Below, one piece after another: positions 1 through 9,359 of a stretch of DNA of 64,000 bases. Position 1 is the stretch's first letter, and each line of letters begins with the position of its first letter. The notes under the pieces were generated by a model, which ran no database searches, was not told where the DNA came from, and was given only the letters and a program-made list of their open reading frames with translations. Source of the stretch: Paenibacillus sp. E222 (GTDB lineage: Bacteria > Bacillota > Bacilli > Paenibacillales > Paenibacillaceae); NCBI RefSeq assembly GCF_013401555.1, contig NZ_CP058552.1, positions 2,790,001-2,854,000 on the forward strand, given 5' to 3'. The position numbers and the translations under genes were made by a program.

Positions 1-912
1 ATTCCGAAAAACCTGCAGCATGGCATTACGGTGGGGATTGGTTTGTTTCTGACGTTTATCGGTTTGCAAAAAAGCGGAATCGTCATCGCACACCAGACCA
101 CGTTTGTAGCGATCGGACATTTTAATGATCCTGGAGTGATCACTGCCTGTGTTACTCTTGTGATCGCCTTGATTTTATTTATACGCAATGTACAAGGCGG
201 GCTCCTGATTAGTATTCTGGCGGGAACAGGACTAGCTTATGTGCTTGGTGCGGTAAAACCGGGTGATCCGGTGTCTGCCACAGCAGCATTGCATCAATAC
301 GGCGGTTTGTTTGCCCAGCTGTCCTTCGCAAATCTGGTGGATCTATCGTTCTGGATTGCTGTATTTTTGTTGTTGCTGATCGTTGTATTTGAAAACATCG
401 GCCTGATCACAGCCCAAACCCATCTGATTGGTCGCCCCCAAAGATTTAAGGGCAGTTTGCGGGCGCTGTCGATCTCGAATATTTTTGCCGGAATTTTTGG
501 CAGCAGTCCTACTGTAGCTGCGGCCGAGACAACAGCGGGCATAGCAGCAGGTGGACGTACAGGCTTGACTCCACTAGTTACCGCAGTGCTGTTTGGTGCA
601 ACGTTCTTCTTTATTCCACTATTGGGTTATATTCCGGACAGTGCTATTGCACCGATTTTGATCATTATTGGCGGCTTGATGGTACAAAGTGTGAAGGACA
701 TGGATTTCAGTGATTTCACGGAAGCTTTTCCGGCTTTTCTGATCATGGTCATGATTCCATTTACGTACAGCATCGTGGACGGGATGGCATTTGGATTCAT
801 TGCGTATCCGGTGGCGAAGCTGGCGGCGGGCCAGGGCAAACAGGTGCCTAAAGTCATGTATGGCATTGCCATCCTGTTTTTGGCCAATTTTGTGCTGCAT
901 GGGATATTGTAA
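1..912 (+). CDS. NCS2-family purine (guanine/hypoxanthine or adenine) permease, 5' truncated by window edge
   Basis: The reading frame is open from base 1, so the gene begins left of the window; an internal GTG at 31 is not its start. What remains is the C-terminal ~300 residues of a very hydrophobic protein with about eight membrane segments. The opening GIGLFLTFIGLQKSGIV and the SSPTVAAAETTAGIAAGGRTGLT stretch (described here by its parts, residues about 155-180) are typical of the PbuG/PbuO/AdeP branch of the NCS2 family, which imports purine bases by proton symport at the cytoplasmic membrane. The substrate (guanine/hypoxanthine versus adenine) cannot be read from this part. No purine riboswitch can be checked because the 5' end is missing. 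Confidence 0.88.
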   Translation: MPKNLQHGITVGIGLFLTFIGLQKSGIVIAHQTTFVAIGHFNDPGVITACVTLVIALILFIRNVQGGLLISILAGTGLAYVLGAVKPGDPVSATAALHQYGGLFAQLSFANLVDLSFWIAVFLLLLIVVFENIGLITAQTHLIGRPQRFKGSLRALSISNIFAGIFGSSPTVAAAETTAGIAAGGRTGLTPLVTAVLFGATFFFIPLLGYIPDSAIAPILIIIGGLMVQSVKDMDFSDFTEAFPAFLIMVMIPFTYSIVDGMAFGFIAYPVAKLAAGQGKQVPKVMYGIAILFLANFVLHGIL

Positions 913-982
913 AAGACAGGAAACGTAGTGTAAGTTCATACGTATGATCTCTGGTGAACAAGGGGAGAACGGGGGAACGGTA

Positions 983-2776
983 ATGGAAGAGCAACAACAG
1001 GCAGGTCAAGCTGAATCGAAAATAGGAAAAAAAGGATTCAAGGATTTTGTGAAGCTGATTGCTGCGACAAATCCACCAAAGCTAATTCTGATCATTGCGT
1101 TGATCCTGACACTTATTCAGACGACAGCCGGACTGATTGTGCCATTGATGACCAAAGGCCTGATTGATGGGCTTACAATGTCTGCGCTGAACAAGTCCGT
1201 TATTTTCCTGCTGCTGGGGGCATTTGTTATTCAGGCCATCGCTTCAGGCATCAGCATCTATATGTTGAACTATGCAGGTCAACGGGTGGTTGCGACATTG
1301 CGAACGAAGCTGTGGAACAAGGTATTATCCCTACCGATGCCATATTTCGACCGGAATCGTACAGGGGATACGATGAGTCGAATTACGAATGATACAAGTC
1401 AGATTATGACGCTAATTGCGGATTATCTCGTCTCTTTTGTGTCCAATATCGTTGCGGTTGTGGGCGGGGTAGCGTTGCTTTTCTATCTGGATTGGGTTAT
1501 GTCACTCATCATTTTGAGCCTAGTGCCGCTAACGCTGCTGATCCTGCTGCCTGTTGGTCGTAAAATGTACAAAATCTCCAAAAAGCAGCAGGACGAAATG
1601 GCAGGTCTTACTTCGGTGCTCAGCCAAGTCATTGGCGAGATTCGTTTGGTGAAAGCTTATGGAACGGAGAAACAGGAGGCGGAAGCAGGCGATTCCCGTA
1701 TTGGGAAGATGTTTGCTTTTGGATTACAGGAAGCTCGGATTTTGGCGTTGATCGGTCCACTCTTTACGTTTGTCATGACGGCTGTGCTGGTTGTTATACT
1801 GGGTGTTGGCGGCATGCGGGTAGCTTCTGGATTGCTGTCTCCGGGTGAACTGGTTGCCTTCATTCTGTTGTTGTTCCAGGTGATTATGCCGATGGGACAA
1901 TTTACGACACTGTATTCACGTCTGCAAAAGGTTGTCGGTGCGACAGAACGCATTCAGGCTATTCTGGCACATGAAGAAGAACCGCGCCATAGCACAGCAA
2001 TTGCTCCCAAGGGCAATGAGACGATTACATTTAACAATCTCCATTTCTCATATGTAACAGGGGAAGAGGTACTGCATGGAATTAATCTGACCGTTCCTGC
2101 CCGTAAAGTGACCGCCATTGTGGGGCCAAGCGGCAGCGGGAAATCAACGCTGTTCTCCCTCTTGGAGCAGTTCTATCTTCCAGAGTCGGGCAGTATATCA
2201 TATGGTGGACAAGCCATAACCGATTATTCATTAGCCTCTTGGCGAAGCAAGATTGGATATGTATCACAGGAGAGCCCTCTGATGGCGGGCACAATTAAGG
2301 AAAACATGACATACGGGCTGGGCCGTGAGGCGAGTATGGATGAAATTAGACAGGCGGCAGAAATGGCGTATTCCTCCGCTTTTATTGATAAACTGCCTCA
2401 GGGCTACGACACGGAAGTGGGAGAACGCGGGATCAAGCTCTCCGGTGGTCAACGCCAACGGATTGCCATTGCTCGTGCCCTGCTGCGCAGCCCGGATATT
2501 CTGTTGCTGGATGAAGCGACGTCCAGTCTGGACAGCACCTCCGAACATGAAGTGCAGCAAGCCCTGTCCAATCTGATGGAAGGACGAACAACGGTTGTTA
2601 TTGCACACCGATTGTCCACCGTCGTCGACTCTGATCAGATTGTTGTTCTGGAACAGGGACATGTGACGGGAACGGGAACACATGCGGAGCTAATTAGCAA
2701 CCACCCGGTATACCGTGAACTGGCACAGAAACAGTTTGTGGCACAGGATGGAAAGCCGGATTCGGAACCGGAATGA
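983..2776 (+). CDS. ABC transporter, fused permease-ATPase (BmrA-like multidrug exporter)
   Basis: A 597-residue half-transporter with an N-terminal six-helix exporter domain (about residues 25-320) followed by an ATP-binding domain. The ATPase shows Walker A GPSGSGKST, signature LSGGQRQR, Walker B LLLDEATSSLD and the switch histidine in IAHRLST. This organisation is that of homodimeric type IV exporters such as BmrA/LmrA that extrude drugs or lipids; the real substrate is unknown. I chose the ATG at 983 because a GGGGGA ribosome site precedes it; an in-frame ATG at 944 lacks one. The gene follows the permease by about 70 bases and ends in its own terminator. Confidence 0.9.
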   Translation: MEEQQQAGQAESKIGKKGFKDFVKLIAATNPPKLILIIALILTLIQTTAGLIVPLMTKGLIDGLTMSALNKSVIFLLLGAFVIQAIASGISIYMLNYAGQRVVATLRTKLWNKVLSLPMPYFDRNRTGDTMSRITNDTSQIMTLIADYLVSFVSNIVAVVGGVALLFYLDWVMSLIILSLVPLTLLILLPVGRKMYKISKKQQDEMAGLTSVLSQVIGEIRLVKAYGTEKQEAEAGDSRIGKMFAFGLQEARILALIGPLFTFVMTAVLVVILGVGGMRVASGLLSPGELVAFILLLFQVIMPMGQFTTLYSRLQKVVGATERIQAILAHEEEPRHSTAIAPKGNETITFNNLHFSYVTGEEVLHGINLTVPARKVTAIVGPSGSGKSTLFSLLEQFYLPESGSISYGGQAITDYSLASWRSKIGYVSQESPLMAGTIKENMTYGLGREASMDEIRQAAEMAYSSAFIDKLPQGYDTEVGERGIKLSGGQRQRIAIARALLRSPDILLLDEATSSLDSTSEHEVQQALSNLMEGRTTVVIAHRLSTVVDSDQIVVLEQGHVTGTGTHAELISNHPVYRELAQKQFVAQDGKPDSEPE

Positions 2777-2786
2777 TGTAAAAGGA

Positions 2787-2833
2787 AAACCGTTGTTCAT
2801 CTGTTCTTTGCGAACAGGAACAGCGGTTTCTTT
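2787..2833 (+). terminator. Rho-independent terminator after the ABC exporter
   Basis: Inverted repeat AAACCGTTGTTC / GAACAGCGGTTT with a smaller CTGTTC/GAACAG hairpin in its loop, followed by CTTTC. It lies 10 bases after the ABC exporter stop. Confidence 0.65.
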
Positions 2834-2950
2834 CATTTGGCTATCCAGGTTACTGTAGCTTTTTGTACATCAATATGATATAGTGGGTATCCTTTTGTGT
2901 CGTCAGTGTTGACTATGCAGAAAAACATATTCTTAGGAGGTAACTGAAAC

Positions 2951-5137
2951 ATGTCAGACAGCTTTCAAAGTGCCTATCAAGAAGAAGAGTACAGGTTAGA
3001 GCGAACGATGAAGGAAGTGGACAGTCAGCTGGAACGGCTGCGGAATATTCCGGTGTATACCGGCCACGACTTCACAGAGCAAGTGCTGGAGGCCGGACGT
3101 GAAGAGCGCCGCACCGCCTTGTCCAAGAGCGCGCAGCAACCCTATTTCGGACGCTTGGATTTCGAAGAACAGGGCAGTGGTGCACGGAAACCGCTGTATA
3201 TTGGCAAAATCGGCGTAGACCGCGAAGAGGTGGGAGAGCATCCGCTCGTCATCGATTGGCGTGCTCCTGTCGCAAGCCTGTTTTACTCATTTACCGGAGG
3301 GGAAGCCTCCGCAACGTATGAAGCCCCGGAAGGACTCATTGAGGGCCTGGTTTATCTGAAACGAAACGTTGTCATTCGGCAGCGTATATTGGAACGTGTG
3401 GCAGATACGTACAATCGGGACAGTGACCAGCCAGCCGTATCGGATGAATTCCTCGTGTATCGATTGGGTGAGAACAAAGACAACAAACTCCGTGATATCG
3501 TATCTACCATTCAGGCGGAGCAGGATCAGATCATTCGTGCGGCGAGAAACACCGCATTGATCATTCAGGGTGTGGCCGGTTCGGGTAAAACAACCGTCGC
3601 ACTGCATCGCCTCGCCTTTTTACTCTATCAGTATAAGGAGCAGGTATCTGCGGAGAAAATGGTTATTTTCGCACCTAACCATATGTTCCTGGATTACATA
3701 TCGGATGTACTCCCGGAGCTCGGTGTAGGGGACATTCAGCAGCGTACATTCCCGGATTGGGCGATGAACCTGCTGGGGCTGGACCTACCTTTGGCAGACA
3801 CGTCGGAGACATTGAACACCTGGTTTGAAACGCCGGATGCACGTCCTGAACTCAATGAGGATGTGCCAGGGCGCTACAAAGGATCGATCCGCTTCATGGA
3901 ACTGATCCGGGAGTGGTTATCCGGGATGGAAGGAGAATCCGTACCTGATATGGACTTTAGTCCGTGGGATGGTGCAGTGCTCAGCAAAGCCGAGATTGAG
4001 AACTGGTTTGGGGAAGAGTACAAACATTATCCGCTGGCAAAACGAAAAGAGCGGGTTATGGCGCGTATTCATCGCTGGATTGAGATGGAACTCAAGAAAC
4101 CTTGCCCGGAAGCCGTTCGTAAAGAGCGTAAAAAGAAAGCGGCAACCCGTGAGAAAGCCTATGCCAAAAAATGGCCTCAATATGAACCACTTACGCTGTA
4201 CAAACAGCTGTTCAAGGTTGTTAAAGGCGGTTCGGTACCTGCCTCGCTTAGCGCGCTTATTCCCAAATTGGTGATGAAGCAAACGGCAGCAGATCTGAAG
4301 CAGGATATCATCCGTGAAGAGGATTTGCCTGCATTGGTGTACATTCATACCTTGGTTCACGATATTGAAGGCTCCGAGCGATTCGATCACGTTGTCATTG
4401 ATGAAGCGCAGGACTTTTCTCCTTTTCATGTGGCGTTATTGGATCAGTTTGTCAAAGGGCATTCCTTCACCATACTGGGCGATCTGTCCCAAGGCATCCA
4501 TGAGTACCGTGGTGTTCACGCGTGGGAAGAGATGAGTTCGCTGTTTCCTGAGGAACAGAATGCATACTTTGCATTGACGCGAAGTTATCGCTCGACGATG
4601 GAAATTATCGATTATGCCAATACGATTCTGGAGCGGGGCGTCAAGAGTGGCATTACGGCGATTCCTGTATTCCGGAGTGGTGATCCTGTACGGACATTGT
4701 CCTATGGGGTAGAAGGGCGCACAGCGAGCCTTGAACAGGCTCTGAAGCTCTTAACGGTCAAAGACTATCGTACAGTTTCCATTCTGACCCGTACCCTGCA
4801 TGAAGCAAAGGAGCTTCACCGTAAACTTCAGGCAGCAGGCTGGGATCTGAACTTGATTGACGGCGGCAAAAAACAGTACACAGGCGGTCACTCCGTTTTA
4901 CCTGTCTATTTGTCAAAAGGGCTGGAGTTTGATGCAGTAATCGTTGCGGACGCGGATGAGAAACACTATTTGCCCAATGCGGGTGATGCGAAGCTGTTAT
5001 ACGTTGGCTGTACACGGGCGTTGCACGAATTGTGGTTATTCCACGACGGCCAGCTGCCAGACTATGCTGCTGCAACCCACAATCCGGAAGGCGAGTCTGT
5101 TGCCATTCAGGGTTGGCCTGACAGCGAGGCAGAGTGA
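2951..5137 (+). CDS. helD: HelD, UvrD/Rep-like helicase that recycles RNA polymerase
   Basis: A 728-residue superfamily 1 ATPase. The N-terminal ~70 residues form a charged coiled-coil arm (EEEYRLERTMKEVDSQLERL), a HelD hallmark that enters the RNA polymerase secondary channel in known structures. Helicase motifs follow: Q-region, Walker A GVAGSGKTT near residue 205, DEAQDFSP near 485, and the late motifs SKGLEFDAV and YVGCTRA near the C terminus. HelD of Bacillus (774 residues) strips stalled RNA polymerase from nucleic acid with ATP. The start has a strong AGGAGGTAAC site 6 bases upstream. It is monocistronic, between two terminators. The call to HelD rather than a DNA-repair UvrD rests on the N-terminal arm and length. 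Confidence 0.88.
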   Translation: MSDSFQSAYQEEEYRLERTMKEVDSQLERLRNIPVYTGHDFTEQVLEAGREERRTALSKSAQQPYFGRLDFEEQGSGARKPLYIGKIGVDREEVGEHPLVIDWRAPVASLFYSFTGGEASATYEAPEGLIEGLVYLKRNVVIRQRILERVADTYNRDSDQPAVSDEFLVYRLGENKDNKLRDIVSTIQAEQDQIIRAARNTALIIQGVAGSGKTTVALHRLAFLLYQYKEQVSAEKMVIFAPNHMFLDYISDVLPELGVGDIQQRTFPDWAMNLLGLDLPLADTSETLNTWFETPDARPELNEDVPGRYKGSIRFMELIREWLSGMEGESVPDMDFSPWDGAVLSKAEIENWFGEEYKHYPLAKRKERVMARIHRWIEMELKKPCPEAVRKERKKKAATREKAYAKKWPQYEPLTLYKQLFKVVKGGSVPASLSALIPKLVMKQTAADLKQDIIREEDLPALVYIHTLVHDIEGSERFDHVVIDEAQDFSPFHVALLDQFVKGHSFTILGDLSQGIHEYRGVHAWEEMSSLFPEEQNAYFALTRSYRSTMEIIDYANTILERGVKSGITAIPVFRSGDPVRTLSYGVEGRTASLEQALKLLTVKDYRTVSILTRTLHEAKELHRKLQAAGWDLNLIDGGKKQYTGGHSVLPVYLSKGLEFDAVIVADADEKHYLPNAGDAKLLYVGCTRALHELWLFHDGQLPDYAAATHNPEGESVAIQGWPDSEAE

Positions 5138-5166
5138 ATCCTTGTTGTTGAACATAGCATTAATAT

Positions 5167-5205
5167 AGAAAGGGCATGGCGCTGTTAAAACGCCATGCTC
5201 TTTCT
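5167..5205. terminator. Bidirectional terminator between helD and the DMT exporter
   Basis: Near-perfect inverted repeat AGAAAGGGCATGGCG / CGCCATGCTCTTTCT with a 9-base loop between two convergent genes, able to end transcription from both sides. Confidence 0.75.
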
Positions 5206-5270
5206 GCGTTCTCATATGAGTTTTATTTTCGAGTGGCTCACCTCAAGTTTCGCTGTTGTTCTTCTACTGG

Positions 5271-6173
5271 TCAACTTGCAGGTGTGTGTTGGGGCGACCC
5301 CGGTTTATCCAAAACTGACTTATGACTGGCGGGATGGCGGTTAACCAGGAAAATGCCCAGACAGATCATTACCCCGCCTGCACCCACAATCCAGCCGACA
5401 TGCTCTTCCAACAAGACGAAGCTCGACAGTAGTCCAAACAGCGGCGCCAGAAAAAGAAAGGAACTGGTTTTGGCCGGATCGGTGTTCTGCAGCAAATAAA
5501 ACCAGAGGGTGAATTGAATGATGGAACAGAAAGTGGTCAGCCATACCAGGACAACGATGGATGTTGTATTTACGATAAAATGAGGCTGCTCTGTAAACAC
5601 ACTTAGTAGAAGCAGTACTGCCCCTCCAGCGAGCATTTGGTAAGCGGTAAGTACAAATGTATCATGAGCAGCTCCCCAACGTTTAATGAGCAACGTAGAT
5701 ACAGCAAAAGAGACAGCGCCGCCGAAGCCAATCCACGTTCCAGGACTCATACTCAGATGGAATCCAAAGGTTAACGCCACTCCGACCAATCCGAGCACCA
5801 CACCGGTCCACTGGCTAAAACGATAGGACACTCCATATAGAGCAGCACTCAGGATGATGACAAGCAACGGATTCGTAAAGGTGATAATAGCAGACTCTCC
5901 CGAACTGATCCAGTTCATGCTGTAGTAGGCACAGCCCATCACTCCTGCCGACTGGAACAGACCGATTACGGCGACTTGCATCCACTGTTTCCACCCCACA
6001 GGCATGGGACGTTTTCTAATGATCCACGCTAGTAATGCTCCTGCCAATATATAGCGAAGTCCCATTAACAAAAAGGGAGGAGCATACATCATGCCGATTT
6101 TGCCTACGGGAAACGAGGTTCCCATGATAAGAGTTGTAACAAGGATCAGGAGTGTATATTTTAAAGGCTTCAT
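5271..6173 (-). CDS. EamA/DMT-family transporter (metabolite exporter)
   Basis: A 300-residue protein with about ten hydrophobic helices arranged as two EamA repeats (roughly residues 5-140 and 150-285), the layout of drug/metabolite transporter family exporters such as RhaT or YdcZ relatives. The substrate is not recognisable. The ATG has an AAAGGAGGAATT ribosome site. It lies 28 bases downstream of the SDR gene on the same strand, so the two probably form one operon read away from the LysR regulator; this suggests the exporter and oxidoreductase deal with the same compound and that the regulator controls them, which is inference from layout. Confidence 0.85.
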   Translation of the reverse strand: MKPLKYTLLILVTTLIMGTSFPVGKIGMMYAPPFLLMGLRYILAGALLAWIIRKRPMPVGWKQWMQVAVIGLFQSAGVMGCAYYSMNWISSGESAIITFTNPLLVIILSAALYGVSYRFSQWTGVVLGLVGVALTFGFHLSMSPGTWIGFGGAVSFAVSTLLIKRWGAAHDTFVLTAYQMLAGGAVLLLLSVFTEQPHFIVNTTSIVVLVWLTTFCSIIQFTLWFYLLQNTDPAKTSSFLFLAPLFGLLSSFVLLEEHVGWIVGAGGVMICLGIFLVNRHPASHKSVLDKPGSPQHTPAS

Positions 6174-6201
6174 CAGAATTCCTCCTTTTCGCTTCCCATG
6201 C

Positions 6202-6945
6202 TCATAACATCTGACCGCTATCTACTGTAATCAGTTGCCCGGTCATGGATGGTTGCTCCAACGCGGCGCATATCATATGTGCAATGTCTTCGCTTGCCGC
6301 TATTCGCTGCAACAATAATTCACCACCTAGACGATGCATCTGTTCTTCCTTTCCTGCCCACCAACGGGTCGCGACTGCACCCGGAATGATGGCGTTAACC
6401 CGAATATCAGGGGATAAAGCATGTGCCAAAGACTTCGTCAAACCGTGTACTGCTGCTTTGGATACTGCGTAAGGAAGGGAGGACCCGGATCCTGTGCTGC
6501 CAGCTATGCTGCCGAGGTTAACGATTGCGCCTTGACCTGCCTGCTGCATTCCTTTCGCTACAGCTCGTGCGCAGTAAAACATGCCTTTAACATTGACATC
6601 ATATAGTTCATTCCATATGTCATCCGTTACGGCTTCCAGATCCTTCATTGGGATATGATGCGTAATGCTGGCGTTGTTTACGAGTGCTGTCACAGGGCCA
6701 ACTTGATCAGTGATAGAGGCTATCATTTGACGAACCTCGACATCGGAAGCAACATTGGCCTGAACTGCAAAAGCATGACCTCCCGCATTCAAAATTTGTT
6801 GTACAGTCTCTTCGGCCTCATCCTGGGAACGGGAGTAATTGACGGCAACGGTTGCTCCACGACTAGCGAGCAGTATACTGGTAGCTCGGCCTATACCCGT
6901 ACCGCCTCCGGTTACCAAAGCTACAGTGTTGGTCCAGTTCATCAT
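6202..6945 (-). CDS. SDR-family NAD(P)-dependent oxidoreductase
   Basis: A 247-residue classical short-chain dehydrogenase. It has the cofactor motif TGGGTGIG near residue 13, NNAS near 88, the catalytic Ser in NLGSIAGS and the catalytic pair YAVSK. The SYSRS-like basic residues after the second strand (NYSRS) favour NADPH. Overall it resembles FabG/3-oxoacyl reductase-type SDRs but is too divergent for a substrate call. A GTG nine bases earlier is possible, but the ATG at 6945 is correctly spaced from AAGGAG. It heads a two-gene operon with the DMT exporter and is divergent from the LysR regulator. Confidence 0.85.
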   Translation of the reverse strand: MMNWTNTVALVTGGGTGIGRATSILLASRGATVAVNYSRSQDEAEETVQQILNAGGHAFAVQANVASDVEVRQMIASITDQVGPVTALVNNASITHHIPMKDLEAVTDDIWNELYDVNVKGMFYCARAVAKGMQQAGQGAIVNLGSIAGSTGSGSSLPYAVSKAAVHGLTKSLAHALSPDIRVNAIIPGAVATRWWAGKEEQMHRLGGELLLQRIAASEDIAHMICAALEQPSMTGQLITVDSGQML

Positions 6946-7006
6946 CGTGAACACTCCTTAATTGAACTCAGCGAACAGGGAGTTGCTGTGTTCTGATCTA
7001 CCCCGA

Positions 7007-7036
7007 TTGTAGCTCGAAGCAGCTATACTGTATAAT
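7007..7036 (+). promoter_or_regulatory. Candidate SigA promoter of the LysR regulator
   Basis: TTGTAG, an 18-base spacer and a consensus TATAAT at 7031-7036, about 70 bases upstream of the lysR start. Motif reading only. Confidence 0.5.
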
Positions 7037-7055
7037 GATTGCTAATAGATTGGAT

Positions 7056-7070
7056 ATCATTTTAAATGAT
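7056..7070. promoter_or_regulatory. Perfect palindrome, candidate LysR operator
   Basis: ATCATTTTAAATGAT is a perfect 7-1-7 inverted repeat with the T-N11-A shape of LysR-family sites. It sits between the divergent lysR and SDR genes, just downstream of the candidate lysR -10 box, where autorepression would act. Confidence 0.5.
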
Positions 7071-7105
7071 GCCTGGATGGATATAGCATAGTTGGGAGGT
7101 TTACA

Positions 7106-7984
7106 ATGGAGAGCGGGGATTTAAGGATATTTCAATGTGTCGCACAAGAAGGGAATCTGACCCGAGCTGCGGAGCGCCTTGGTTACGTGCAGTCCAATGT
7201 GACAGCAAGGATACGACATCTGGAATCCGAAGTAGGGACACTGTTGTTTATCCGTCATAATCGGGGGATGACATTATCTCCAGCAGGGGAGATGCTGCTG
7301 ACGTATGCGGATAAAATTGTAGGCCTGCTCGATGAGGCGGGTAAGGCGTTGAGTTCTACAAATGAACCTTCTGGACCACTGCGCATAGGCTCCACGCAGA
7401 CTGCCGCAGCGGTACGTTTACCTGAGCTTTTTGCGAAATATTATAAACAGCATCCGGCTGTCTCCTTATCTTTGACTACAGGTAACTCCCAAGTGCTTAT
7501 GGATCAGGTTATTGGGTATGAATTGGAAGGGGCATTTATCGGTTGTTCATGTGACCACCCCGACATTGCTGCTACTCCTGTATTCGACGAAGAACTATTC
7601 GTTGTCTCCTCCGGTATGGGACCGGAAGACGAGGAACTCACCAGTAAACCGATTCTGGTCTACAGCATGGGATGTTCGTATCGTCAGATTTTGGAGGAAT
7701 GGTTATCGGTTAGCGGTGTAACCCGTCCGGTCATTATGGAATTTGGAACTCTTGAAGCGATTATTAGCGGGGTCACATCCGGCATGGGCATTTCATTGTT
7801 ACCCGAGATCGTCATTCGGAACCAGATTGAAAATGGATTACTGCGAAAGCACACACTCCCGGTAGGCATGAATCGGATGATGACTCATTTTATTACGCGC
7901 AAGGATGCCTTTGTCAGCAGTGCGCTTGGCGCATTTATGGGTATGCTGCCGCGGGAGTATGATATGATAGAGAATAGCGATTAA
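7106..7984 (+). CDS. LysR-family transcriptional regulator
   Basis: A 292-residue protein with the N-terminal winged helix-turn-helix of LysR regulators (residues 1-60, including GNLTRAAERLGYVQSNVTARI) and a C-terminal periplasmic-binding-protein-like effector domain (about 90-290). The start has a GGGAGG site 7 bases upstream. It is divergent from the SDR-DMT pair, the standard arrangement for LysR control of a neighbouring operon. The effector is unknown; the closest visible similarity is to the YwbI/CzcR-type LysR group, which is a weak impression. Confidence 0.88.
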   Translation: MESGDLRIFQCVAQEGNLTRAAERLGYVQSNVTARIRHLESEVGTLLFIRHNRGMTLSPAGEMLLTYADKIVGLLDEAGKALSSTNEPSGPLRIGSTQTAAAVRLPELFAKYYKQHPAVSLSLTTGNSQVLMDQVIGYELEGAFIGCSCDHPDIAATPVFDEELFVVSSGMGPEDEELTSKPILVYSMGCSYRQILEEWLSVSGVTRPVIMEFGTLEAIISGVTSGMGISLLPEIVIRNQIENGLLRKHTLPVGMNRMMTHFITRKDAFVSSALGAFMGMLPREYDMIENSD

Positions 7985-8037
7985 TCAGAAATTTATCAGG
8001 AACAAGTAAAGGCAATCCGTTAAGGAAGTGATGAGCA

Positions 8038-9345
8038 ATGGATTTATTTTCGTTTCAGCAGGATTCAGTACCTCAAGCAAGACTGCTCGCTGACCGTCTG
8101 CGGCCAGAGCGGCTTGATGAATATATTGGGCAAGAGCATATTATTGGACCTGGAAAATTGCTTCGGCGCGCGATTGAAGCGGATCAGATCTCGTCCATCT
8201 TGCTTTACGGTCCTCCGGGATGTGGCAAGACGACACTGGCACATATTATTTCCCAGCATACCCAAGGACAGTTCGTTCGTCTGAATGCGGTGGATGCTTC
8301 CGTCAAAGATGTACGTGAAGTCATCGAGCAGGCGCAAACGAACAAGCAGTTGTATGGAACAAAAACCATTTTGTTCCTCGATGAAGTACACCGTTTTAAT
8401 AGTTCACGTCAGGATGCACTGCTGCCCGCAGTAGAGAAGGGCACGATCATTTTTATTGGCGCAACGACAGAGAATCCCTTTCATTATGTGAATGGGGCCT
8501 TGATGAGCCGTTCGACGCTGTTTCAGCTGGAGTCTTTGAACAAAGAACATTCTCTGATTGCGATGCGCCGAGCGCTGGCGGATGCGGATAAAGGTTTGGG
8601 ATTCATGGACCTGCAGGCAGATGATGAGGCATTGGAGCATATTGCAACGATGGCAAATGGCGATATTCGGCGTGCGCTGAACGCCTTGGAACTTGCTGCA
8701 CTGACTACACCGCCAGAGAAGGATGGTTCGATTCACATTACGCTCGATGTAGCGGAAGAATCTATACGTCGTCCGATTGTGAAGGCAGATGAATCGACAC
8801 AATATGATGTATTGTCAGCATTTCATAAAAGCATTCGGGGTTCCAGTGATGCGGCATTGTTCTGGTTTTTGTATGCGGTAGAGAAGCTGGGCATGGACCC
8901 GATGACGTTTATACGTCGTCTAATTGCAGCGAGCAGTGAAGATATTGGACTTGCGAATCCGCAAGCGATGACCCAGGCCATTGGGGCATTGGATGCTTAT
9001 CGCAATAATGGCTGGCCTGAAGCCAAGCTGAACATTGCCCAAGCGATCCTGTTTGCTGTTGAAAGTCCGAAGTCCAATGCGGTGTACACTGCGATCTCAA
9101 AAGCGATGAATGCCATTGATGAGGTGAAATCGGCCGAGGTCCCTCTTCATCTGCGGGATACCCATTATTCCGGTGCAGTGAAGCTCGGACATGAAGGCTA
9201 CCAATACCCGCATAATTATCCGGGCCATTATGTGAAACAGGAATATTTACCGAAACAGCTCTCACGCCGCATTTTCTATGAAGCAACGGAACAAGGCAAT
9301 GAATCCAAGATTCGTCTAAACCAGCAGCGGCGCAGAGAACTGTAA
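8038..9345 (+). CDS. rarA: Replication-associated recombination protein RarA (MgsA)
   Basis: A 435-residue clamp-loader-like AAA+ ATPase. It has Walker A GPPGCGKTT near residue 60, Walker B FLDEVHRF, sensor GATTENP, and the C-terminal tetramerisation domain with PKSNAVYTA, VPLHLRDTHY and GHEGYQYPHNYPGHYV. RarA acts at stalled replication forks. The start has AAGGAAGTGATG upstream. In Bacillus rarA (yrvN) is next to cymR, and the same two genes are near each other here, but separated by the insert at 9353-11893. The last 79 coding bases, plus 7 after the stop, are repeated perfectly at 11894-11979. Confidence 0.95.
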   Translation: MDLFSFQQDSVPQARLLADRLRPERLDEYIGQEHIIGPGKLLRRAIEADQISSILLYGPPGCGKTTLAHIISQHTQGQFVRLNAVDASVKDVREVIEQAQTNKQLYGTKTILFLDEVHRFNSSRQDALLPAVEKGTIIFIGATTENPFHYVNGALMSRSTLFQLESLNKEHSLIAMRRALADADKGLGFMDLQADDEALEHIATMANGDIRRALNALELAALTTPPEKDGSIHITLDVAEESIRRPIVKADESTQYDVLSAFHKSIRGSSDAALFWFLYAVEKLGMDPMTFIRRLIAASSEDIGLANPQAMTQAIGALDAYRNNGWPEAKLNIAQAILFAVESPKSNAVYTAISKAMNAIDEVKSAEVPLHLRDTHYSGAVKLGHEGYQYPHNYPGHYVKQEYLPKQLSRRIFYEATEQGNESKIRLNQQRRREL

Positions 9346-9352
9346 GATCGAT
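9267..9352 (+). repeat. 86-bp direct repeat, copy 1 (3' end of rarA)
   Basis: This segment, covering the last codons of rarA, its stop and 7 following bases, is identical over 86 bases to 11894-11979. Flanking bases differ on both sides (G versus T before, A versus G after). The copies bracket a 2.5-kb degenerate insert. Confidence 0.97.
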
Positions 9353-9359
9353 ACCCGGT

